Positions 32,400-38,837 of a DNA stretch of 38,837 nucleotides are shown piece after piece; position 1 is the stretch's first letter, and each line of letters opens with the position of its first letter. The translations under genes and the position numbers were made by a program. This DNA comes from Pseudomonas sp. CBZ-4. GTDB taxonomy: Bacteria > Pseudomonadota > Gammaproteobacteria > Pseudomonadales > Pseudomonadaceae. The DNA lies in the NCBI RefSeq assembly GCF_000346755.1, contig NZ_ANNV01000053.1, positions 1 to 38,837 on the forward strand, written 5' to 3'. Below the pieces are notes generated by a model. The model was not told the DNA's origin. It worked only from the letters and a program-made list of their open reading frames with translations, and did no database searches.

Positions 32400-33965
32400 T
32401 CAGCCACACAGCACGGCGGCGCGCACCGGGTCGATGACCACCAGCGCCGCCAGCAAGGCTTCCATCCTGCGGGCGAGGCTCGGTTTGTCGGTGTCGTTGC
32501 GCTGGGCTTTGATGCGCAGCAGTTTGAGCAGTCGCGCCTTGACCTCGAAAAGCAGGTCGGGCTCCCACTCGGCCAAGGCCTGGCGTTGCGCGCAGGCATC
32601 CAGTTCACCCAGCAGATGGATGGCCAGGTCGCCCTTGCCGTGTTGTTCGGCGACACGCGCCATCAGCAGGCGCAGCAGCCAGCGCTGGCGTCCGGTCTGA
32701 ATCCCGGGACGAGCCGCGAGCCAGGCCAGGGCCTGGTCCACGCCGTCGCTGTCGGCCTGGGCCAGGGCCTCGCTTTCCAGCAGCAGGATGTCGGCGGCAT
32801 CCGCCGTTGGTGCGACGGGCGCAACCGGAAGCCAGGCCTGGGGGCGGTTGCCGCAGACGTGCTGGGCGATCCACTCGCGGGTGGTCTCGTCGGCGAACGG
32901 GCTGGCGTCGCTCCAGCGCAGGTCTTCCAACCCCGGCAGGCGCTCAAGGAACATGCCCAGGTCACGCTTGGCAATCTCCGCCCAGCCATCCTGGGGCGGC
33001 GGTTGCCGGCTCAGGGCCTGGTACAGATACCATTGCAGATCGAGCCAGAAATGGTTCACGCCCTCGGCGTAGATGCGCTCGACCTGATCGAGCAGCTCGG
33101 TCCAGCCTTGTTGCAGGTACAGGCGCTTGAGTTGGGCGCGATAGTCGCCACGCGGCGGCGCCAGACGGGTGTTGCCACTGGCCTCTTGCGGGGGCGCCTG
33201 ATGCACCGTGTCCCAGCGCAGGCTTTTCATCAGGCGGTGGGCGGCCAGCCAGCCCTGGGGTTGCTCACGAAGGTAGGCGGCCAAGGCGCGGCCGCTGTCC
33301 AGCAGGTCGCGGCCGGACTTGATCATGGGTGCGGGCGACGCCGGACTGGCGCTGTTCTGCGGCACCAGTGCGTCCATGCCACCGGACTGCGCGAGCCGGG
33401 CAGTCAACGCCGCATACAGCGGGCCCAACATCGGCCGCTGCGCCTGCGGCCACGCACTCACGCCCCGCTCCAGCCAGGCCAGCGCCGCGGCGGTACGGCT
33501 GGCCTCGGCCTTGACCACTTCCGGGTACAGCAACAGCGTGTCCAGCACCTTGGCGCTGGCCAGCCATTCCAGGGCCAGCTTGCGGCTGTTGCCGCGCGCG
33601 GGCAGCACCTCGGCGCCGAAACGTTCCACCAGGGCCGCCAGCAAGCAGAGACCGTCGGCCAGCCCGGCTTCGCCGTCCTGCTGCAAGCGCGCCCACAGGT
33701 AATACGTGGCCACGCGCAGGTCCTTGCAATGGTGGAGCAACAGGTTCTGCGCCAACTCGGCAACCTGTTCGGCATCCGCCCCCGAGAGCTTGTTGACCTC
33801 TTCGCGCATGTGTTGGAAGTCGTCGTTATAGGCCGGGTCTTCACCAACGGCGCAGCCGGCATTGATCGGCAACAACCAGGGTTGCCAATGGCCCGCCTCG
33901 GCCTGGGCGATGGACAACGCGTCACGCTCACCCAGGCAGCGATCGATCAGGGTACGCAGGTTCAT
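32400..33965 (-). CDS. tssA: T6SS protein TssA (ImpA_N with VasJ-like C-terminus)
   Basis: A 521-residue protein. Residues about 35-150 form the ImpA_N domain (AGCAVGEDPAYNDDFQHMRE, then CKDLRVATYYLWARL). A middle domain carries DLLDSGRALAAYLREQPQGW. The C-terminal helical part (DWYL-like WLDLQWYLYQAL, then DPVRAAVLCG) resembles the VasJ-type C-terminus of long TssA proteins. TssA contacts the membrane complex, baseplate and growing tail tube/sheath and coordinates their assembly. The ATG overlaps the tssM stop as ATGA, and GGGAG lies six to ten bases before it. A second ImpA_N-like protein is encoded at the end of this operon, so the locus has two TssA-like proteins. Confidence 0.9.
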   Translation of the reverse strand: MNLRTLIDRCLGERDALSIAQAEAGHWQPWLLPINAGCAVGEDPAYNDDFQHMREEVNKLSGADAEQVAELAQNLLLHHCKDLRVATYYLWARLQQDGEAGLADGLCLLAALVERFGAEVLPARGNSRKLALEWLASAKVLDTLLLYPEVVKAEASRTAAALAWLERGVSAWPQAQRPMLGPLYAALTARLAQSGGMDALVPQNSASPASPAPMIKSGRDLLDSGRALAAYLREQPQGWLAAHRLMKSLRWDTVHQAPPQEASGNTRLAPPRGDYRAQLKRLYLQQGWTELLDQVERIYAEGVNHFWLDLQWYLYQALSRQPPPQDGWAEIAKRDLGMFLERLPGLEDLRWSDASPFADETTREWIAQHVCGNRPQAWLPVAPVAPTADAADILLLESEALAQADSDGVDQALAWLAARPGIQTGRQRWLLRLLMARVAEQHGKGDLAIHLLGELDACAQRQALAEWEPDLLFEVKARLLKLLRIKAQRNDTDKPSLARRMEALLAALVVIDPVRAAVLCG

Positions 33966-36900
33966 GGCTCGCTCCCGTTTTGCGCATAAGCCGTGTCCAT
34001 CCCCTGCTCGCCGAGAAAGATCTGCCGGGGCAATTTAAACCCTCGCAACTTCAGCAATGCCAACGGCCCCGCCTCCAGTTCGGTGCGCAGGTGCCAGACC
34101 AGATTCAAGCCATCCGGCGCCTTGAGCACCACGCGGTAGCGGCTGTCGACATCGTCCAGCGGCGTGACCTGGGCTTTTTCCAACAGGCGCAACAGGCCCC
34201 AGGTACCAGGGTAATCGCCGAACAAGCGTTCGCCGGTATGCACGCTGGTCCAGCTCAGGCTGGCGCCGGGATAGTCACCGCGCCCCGGCCAGTTGAAGCG
34301 CTGCCAGCTTTCCTTTTGGTTGAAATAATCATGTGTCTCGCCATTGAGGATGAAGCGGGTTTGCACCACATCGCGCACCGGCTTGCCTTGCAACTCGAAG
34401 CTCAAGCCCATGCCGCCATCGGTGTAGAGCACGTCGGCCAGATCGCTGAGCTGGTTGATCGCACTGAGGAACTGCGGGTTGAAACGCAGGCCCTGGCTGT
34501 GGCGTGGGTCGGCCAGCCAGCGGTTGCCCTCTTTGCGCAATACGCCGCTCAATTGCTGCTGCAAGAACTGTTCGATGCGCCCGGAATCCGCGCGGATCAT
34601 CTGCCCGAGCATGGGCAAGGATGAATCGCTGGCGGTGGCCGCAAACGGATAGCGGCTGGCAAACGCGCTGTCCCAATGCTTGACGATGGAGCGTTGCCAT
34701 TGGCTGTTGAGCCCTGCAGCCGAGGGTTGCAGCACACGCTGCCAGGCTTGCTCAAGCGGCTGCACAAACAAGGTTTGCGCCACGCCGCCCCACTCGGCGC
34801 CAAGGCTGGCGGCCAGCAGGCTGCCGTAGGACTGGGTGTCGGTGAGGTCGATGCTGCGGCCCTGGAACACGCTTTGTGCCAACGTTTGGGTCATTTCCAA
34901 CGGATCGGGTGCGGTGCTGACTTGCTGCAGTTTCAGGCGTACCCGGGTCACCCGGGTGAGGAAGGTTTGCAGGCTCAAGCCATCATCGTTGCGCTTGTCG
35001 AGCAGTGCCAGGAGCGGGCCGAAGGTTGCGTCCAGCGGGCTGCTGGGGACATCGGCCATCTGGTCGATCCGCGGCGCGTTGTCCTGCCCGATCAGCTTTT
35101 GTGCGGACTTCACCAGAGAGTCCGCCAAGGCTTGCGTCCGCGCCCCTGCCTGCCCTTGGTAAGCGAGGGTGTTCATCAGCGCAATCAGCGGCGACTGGCG
35201 CACATCGCTCATCAGCGTCAACTGATCGATCACCTCATCAAGACTGCCCGCCGCCTGCCAGCGCAGACTGTTGAGCATGTCCACCCAGGCGCTGGCGTAG
35301 TCCTGGAAATAACGCTCGGTGAGGCGCTCGCGCAGTTGCGCCGGGCTCAACCGGGAATCAAGGTTGGCGGGGTTGTCACTGAGTACCCAGTCGGTCTCCT
35401 CACGCCGCGCCTCGGCGACGCTGTCAATGGCGTCGCGCACCTGCCCTTCCCAGGCCTGGCGGGTAAAGACGCCGGGCACGCTGGCGTCGGTGGCGAACAG
35501 TGCGAAGGCATCGGTGTCACCCACCAGTTGGTGCAGGCCCAGGGCGGGATAGTGATGGGCGGCGTCGTCGAGGACTTGCTGGTAGAGGCTGGCCTCGGCG
35601 TTGCGTTGGCCCAGTTGGAGCAGTAGGAGCTGCCGGACTTGCGCGACCAGACGGGGGTCGAGTTGGATGCGCCAGGATGGATTGGCGGGCAGGTGCTCGG
35701 CATAGAACTGGCGCAGGCTGGGCGGCATGCCTGGGGGTGCAAGTTCGTCGAGGGTTTTGAGCAAGAGCGCGGCGTCGGTTTTTTCGGGGCGCGCCATCAT
35801 CAGGTAGGCCTTGAGTTGGGCGTAGGCGTCCTTTGTGCGCTCGGGGTTGTCCGGTGCCGGTTTGAGCAGCGCAGTGAGTTGCTGGTGCAGGGTGGCGGCC
35901 AAGGGATCGCGGATCAGGCGGTTGTTGGCTTCGACGTAATGGGGCCAGAGGGTTTCCAGCAGTGGTTGATTTTGATTGAGGCCGAAACGGTGGTGCCAAG
36001 GCGTGCCGTGGGCGGCGCGGTAGTCCAGGCGGGCCAGTTCGTGGACTAGGTTGTTGAGGGCTAGCAGTTGGGCGTCGCCTTGGGGAGTGCTTTGCAGGGT
36101 GTGGAGAACGGTTTGTGCGCGGGTGATCTGCGTGCGGTTGTGGGTGAAGGATAGGAGCAGGCCTGCGGTCCACAGAAGGGTCAGGGATAGGGTCAGGGTG
36201 TAGGCGATTCGGTAGGCGCCCCAGCCCAGTCGGCGTTTGGTGGGCTTGTCGTTGACAACGCCTTGCCAGGCGTTATCCAACTCAAGACTGCTCTCGGTAG
36301 GCGGCAGCTGCGGGCTGAACCAGAGGCCGCGCAATGGCACGCCTCGGGAAAATACGCCCAGCAACGGGGTCAGGGCCTGGCGCCAACGGGCAATGCCTTC
36401 AACCTGCAAGTCCCGGGACAGGCGGAGGAGGAAGTCATGATGAGAGGCGTCCTGCATCTGCGCCAGGCCGGCGCGACGCAGAGGGTCGAGCAGGTTTTCC
36501 AGGTTGCTTGCCAATACCTCGGGGGTGAGGCGTGACGGGAGCAGGCAGCCGATGGGTTGGCGATTGCGGGTGGGTTGGGGAAATGGGGGGGTGGTGATTT
36601 GCCAGAGGTGTAGGGGGAGGTGCCAGTGTAGATCGCTGGCCAGGCGTTGCATTTGCCGTGCGCCCTCGCCCATCACGGTGTCATCGGTAAGCTGGGTTTT
36701 GTTCAGCGCCCAGACCACACCGTCCAGCGCGCGCCAGCGGCATAGCCCGGTCCATTGCTGAAGGATAGGCTGATCCAGCATCTTCTGAGCACTGCCGCCC
36801 CACAACAGCACGGTTCCTTGCCCTTCCAGGCATAAACGGCTGGCCAATGTCGGGGCGATGGCGTGGACTTGATCAGGCTCGCCGATGACCAATAACAGGC

Positions 36901-37255
36901 GAACTCTACGACGCCAGAACACACCATGCTGATCACGCAAGCGGTCACGTAAGGCCGAAACGTCAAACGCTGGTTGCCGAGGCACGCTGACTTTTTGTTC
37001 TGAGGGGGCGTAGACGCTATCCGCCTGCCCTCGCGCGCGGTGGCCTTGCCGTTTCAGATGTGCCAGCACCCGGGGCAGCAGGCAGGCTGCTATGACGATG
37101 ATGATGAGCAGCAAAAGAACCAACAGCTTATGGCGGTTCTCGACCAGGCCTATCGGCGTACCGAATCGCCAGATCAGCCAGACAAGCACGGCCAATAACG
37201 CAATGATCCATATTGCAGCGCCGGCGCGGCGCCATGAATTGCTCGATACGTTCAT
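33962..37255 (-). CDS. tssM: T6SS membrane complex protein TssM (IcmF family) without a P-loop
   Basis: A protein of about 1097 residues of the TssM/IcmF family. TM1 is at about 11-30 (GAAIWIIALLAVLVWLIWRF), TM2 at about 41-64 (KLLVLLLLIIIVIAACLLP) and TM3 at about 352-372 (LTLSLTLLWTAGLLLSF). A cytoplasmic domain lies between TM2 and TM3, and a long periplasmic part ends in the TssJ-binding region. This matches the family's usual size and topology. Where many TssM proteins have a Walker A motif, this one reads LLLVIGEPDQVHAIAPTL, with no GKT/S, so ATP binding there is unlikely. I chose the ATG at 37255: it overlaps the upstream stop as ATGA and has AGGGGAG five bases before it. The longer frame to 37288 would overlap the previous gene by 37 bp. 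Confidence 0.92.
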   Translation of the reverse strand: MNVSSNSWRRAGAAIWIIALLAVLVWLIWRFGTPIGLVENRHKLLVLLLLIIIVIAACLLPRVLAHLKRQGHRARGQADSVYAPSEQKVSVPRQPAFDVSALRDRLRDQHGVFWRRRVRLLLVIGEPDQVHAIAPTLASRLCLEGQGTVLLWGGSAQKMLDQPILQQWTGLCRWRALDGVVWALNKTQLTDDTVMGEGARQMQRLASDLHWHLPLHLWQITTPPFPQPTRNRQPIGCLLPSRLTPEVLASNLENLLDPLRRAGLAQMQDASHHDFLLRLSRDLQVEGIARWRQALTPLLGVFSRGVPLRGLWFSPQLPPTESSLELDNAWQGVVNDKPTKRRLGWGAYRIAYTLTLSLTLLWTAGLLLSFTHNRTQITRAQTVLHTLQSTPQGDAQLLALNNLVHELARLDYRAAHGTPWHHRFGLNQNQPLLETLWPHYVEANNRLIRDPLAATLHQQLTALLKPAPDNPERTKDAYAQLKAYLMMARPEKTDAALLLKTLDELAPPGMPPSLRQFYAEHLPANPSWRIQLDPRLVAQVRQLLLLQLGQRNAEASLYQQVLDDAAHHYPALGLHQLVGDTDAFALFATDASVPGVFTRQAWEGQVRDAIDSVAEARREETDWVLSDNPANLDSRLSPAQLRERLTERYFQDYASAWVDMLNSLRWQAAGSLDEVIDQLTLMSDVRQSPLIALMNTLAYQGQAGARTQALADSLVKSAQKLIGQDNAPRIDQMADVPSSPLDATFGPLLALLDKRNDDGLSLQTFLTRVTRVRLKLQQVSTAPDPLEMTQTLAQSVFQGRSIDLTDTQSYGSLLAASLGAEWGGVAQTLFVQPLEQAWQRVLQPSAAGLNSQWQRSIVKHWDSAFASRYPFAATASDSSLPMLGQMIRADSGRIEQFLQQQLSGVLRKEGNRWLADPRHSQGLRFNPQFLSAINQLSDLADVLYTDGGMGLSFELQGKPVRDVVQTRFILNGETHDYFNQKESWQRFNWPGRGDYPGASLSWTSVHTGERLFGDYPGTWGLLRLLEKAQVTPLDDVDSRYRVVLKAPDGLNLVWHLRTELEAGPLALLKLRGFKLPRQIFLGEQGMDTAYAQNGSEP

Positions 37256-38412
37256 GCCAACTCCCCTGTGCTGACAGTACCCACCCAATACCGCGACGCG
37301 TCTCGGGCCAACACCAACAAAGGCCTACGCTGATGCCGGGCTACTTCCACGCCAAGCGCGGTCACCAGCCAGTGACCGAGCGGCCCAGGTCGACCGCACA
37401 GGTGTTCCAGAATCCATTGCTGCTCCGCTTTGAGCGATGCGCCCTGCGTGCTTGTGGCCGCCAGCACTTTGCCGATCAGTGGCTGCCAGCCCGTATCGTC
37501 GGCCAAGAGGCCGGTTGCCTGACAAGCCTGTACCTGGGTTTCGAGGAAGAACGAAAACTCGCGGTCCGGTGCATCGATATCCAGTGGCATTGGCCGTAAC
37601 AAGCCAGCGGTTATCGGCAACTTCAACGCGTGTGCCAGGCTGTCCGGGCATAGGAGCAGCGCCGCAAGCCCGTCGGAATAAGCGCCCTTGCCGTGCACCT
37701 GAAGGACCAAGAGCAGGTCAACGGCGGCACTGGCGGCCTTCAACGTGTCATCGCCCCAGCGGTAGGACAATTCGCCGGCCACGGTGACCGTAGCGGGCGC
37801 AGTCCGACTCATCGTGCTGCGCCAGAGCCGCTGCCAGTCACTGCGTAAGCCATCGTACTGAGCGGGAGCAACGTCACTCAGCAGGGTCACCCGCAGTTCT
37901 TGCTCCAGCGGCAATGCCTCAAGCGCGGGCGCGATGGCCTGAATCAACCGCTGCAATCCGACCTGGGCCCGCTCCGCCCGCGCGGGCAGCGCCGCAATAC
38001 GCAGGGCCTGCCCTGTGCGAGGGGGCAAGCCAGAGGAAGAGCGCAGCATTACACTGGCCGATACTTGATCCGGCAGCAGCACACAACTCGCGGACACCGC
38101 CAGGTAACGCTGTGCCCAGTCCTGCCAGGATCGCTGAGCGTTTTGTGCCTCGTCTTCCAGAAACCGGTAATGGCTCAACGCGCTGCCGTAGGTATAGGCC
38201 TTTGCACCAAACGCCAGGGTCCAGGCCAACAGCGGCGCAGCGGACAAAGACCAGATATCAAGGGTTTGCAGTAACCACAGGCGTTCGGCGGCATGCAGCA
38301 AAAACAGCAGCACACCCGCCAGCACCGCCACGATTGCCGCGAACACCCAACGCCCCAACACAGGCGGCACTGGCGCTTTCACCCCCAAAGGGGTCCGACG
38401 ATCCCAGCCCAT
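37252..38412 (-). CDS. Two-TM T6SS-operon protein of unknown function
   Basis: A protein of about 386 residues that I do not recognise as a named Tss or Tag protein. It has two hydrophobic segments near the N-terminus, about 22-40 (WVFAAIVAVLAGVLLFLLH) and about 53-71, then a soluble domain of about 310 residues with mixed alpha/beta character. No catalytic motif stands out. It lies between the PAAR gene and tssM, starts two bases after the PAAR stop and overlaps tssM as ATGA, so it is clearly part of the operon. I chose the ATG at 38412; a TTG at 38430 would overlap the PAAR gene. It could be a membrane-complex accessory protein or a local partner of the PAAR. An immunity role is less likely because no toxin-like gene is next to it. 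Confidence 0.85.
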   Translation of the reverse strand: MGWDRRTPLGVKAPVPPVLGRWVFAAIVAVLAGVLLFLLHAAERLWLLQTLDIWSLSAAPLLAWTLAFGAKAYTYGSALSHYRFLEDEAQNAQRSWQDWAQRYLAVSASCVLLPDQVSASVMLRSSSGLPPRTGQALRIAALPARAERAQVGLQRLIQAIAPALEALPLEQELRVTLLSDVAPAQYDGLRSDWQRLWRSTMSRTAPATVTVAGELSYRWGDDTLKAASAAVDLLLVLQVHGKGAYSDGLAALLLCPDSLAHALKLPITAGLLRPMPLDIDAPDREFSFFLETQVQACQATGLLADDTGWQPLIGKVLAATSTQGASLKAEQQWILEHLCGRPGPLGHWLVTALGVEVARHQRRPLLVLARDASRYWVGTVSTGELA

Positions 38413-38414
38413 GA

Positions 38415-38681
38415 CTAGAGAACCCCACAATCAGGCGCGCTGGAGATAACCTGGCAACCGCACTCACTCCGACAACCGTTAACCACCATCGCCCGCCCCT
38501 CTTCGGACCAGTCCGGGCAACCTTCGACAATTCGATTGACGCCATGTCCGGGTAGCGGGCAACGCACTTCATCACCAACCAATGCTGCTCGCTTGCCGTT
38601 GACGATGGTGGTGGAGGAAGCCGATATCACTTCTCCGCCGTGGGTCGTCTTATCACCCAATAAAACCAGTCCTTGTGACAT
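38415..38681 (-). CDS. Small PAAR-domain spike-tip protein
   Basis: An 88-residue PAAR protein (LLGDKTTHGGEVISAS at the start, CPLPGHG at 41-47). PAAR proteins cap the VgrG spike of the T6SS and bind Zn through His and Cys; His14, Cys41, His46 and a downstream Cys are candidates. It has six cysteines (41, 55, 70, 74, 76, 85), and the C-terminal CRSECGC cluster is unusual for a minimal PAAR. There is no fused effector domain, so effectors would be carried non-covalently or on VgrG. The start is ATG, with GGAG about 10 bases upstream. It opens the visible T6SS gene run, about 78 bp after the end of a possible upstream gene. Confidence 0.9.
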   Translation of the reverse strand: MSQGLVLLGDKTTHGGEVISASSTTIVNGKRAALVGDEVRCPLPGHGVNRIVEGCPDWSEEGRAMVVNGCRSECGCQVISSAPDCGVL

Positions 38682-38759
38682 AAGGTTTGAACTCCGTGGA
38701 TCAAACAGTGCGTTTAAGTTGGCACGAGTAATTTCAGTCTGCTTCTGTGGGGGAAGTAC

Positions 38760-38837
38760 TCACCATTTCCGTTCGGGAAACTGAACTTCGAGTGGTGGGT
38801 GGGCGCTGTCCGGCAAAGGTTGTGTGCGCCCCGAAGG
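38760..38837 (-). CDS. Possible 3' end of an unidentified upstream gene
   Basis: A minus-strand frame runs in from the window edge and stops with TGA at 38760-38762, giving the 25-residue tail PSGRTQPLPDSAHPPLEVQF plus PERKW. The Pro-rich tail and its place just before the PAAR gene fit the end of another T6SS-associated gene, but too little is visible to name it. The 78 bp between this stop and the PAAR ATG (38682-38759) are less GC-rich and hold only the PAAR Shine-Dalgarno that I can support. Confidence 0.4.
   Translation of the reverse strand, partial: PSGRTQPLPDSAHPPLEVQFPERKW

Overview
The window reads as Pseudomonas chromosome, most likely from the P. fluorescens lineage. It is GC-rich, carries GTGGGAGC-type REP elements, encodes an NRPS pair whose module order matches the viscosin family of cyclic lipopeptides, and has a MacAB exporter directly behind the NRPS genes. 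Every gene I can support lies on the minus strand, so the biological reading order runs from high to low coordinates.

Region 1 (38837 to 27569) is the distal part of a type VI secretion (T6SS) operon. In order it holds the possible 3' end of an unidentified gene, a small PAAR spike-tip protein, a 386-residue two-TM protein of unknown function, TssM, TssA, TssF, TssG, lipoprotein TssJ, TssE, and a 350-residue protein that fuses an ImpA_N-like domain, one TM helix and an OmpA-like domain. The genes overlap or nearly touch, with ATGA junctions at two places. tssB, tssC, tssD/hcp, tssH/clpV, tssI/vgrG, tssK and tssL are absent from the window and would have to lie upstream of it or elsewhere.

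Region 2 (27568 to 27369) is a gap of about 200 bp with one weak terminator candidate and no convincing promoter.

Region 3 (27368 to 3235) holds two giant NRPS genes joined by a GTGA overlap. The first has four C-A-T modules. Specificity residues read from the A domains give Thr, Val/Ile, Leu, Ser. The second has three modules (Leu, Ser, Ile-like) and two C-terminal thioesterases. Six of the seven C domains look like dual condensation/epimerization domains; the C domain of the second module of the second NRPS is LCL-like. The 4+3 layout, the residue order, the single LCL domain and the tandem TEs match residues 3-9 of a viscosin/massetolide/WLIP-type nonapeptide. The lipo-initiating two-module NRPS (Leu1-Glu/Gln2) is not here, and both NRPSs start with TubC-type docking domains, so the pathway is probably split between loci.

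Region 4 (3173 to 66) is macA-macB, the presumed lipopeptide exporter, bracketed by REP elements. One REP forms the last codons and the 3' end region of the second NRPS gene, and pairs with a second REP into a long imperfect hairpin between the NRPS and macA.

Functionally the window places a contact-dependent weapon (T6SS) immediately upstream of a diffusible surfactant pathway and its exporter. I saw no tRNA, rRNA, CRISPR array, integrase or insertion sequence.
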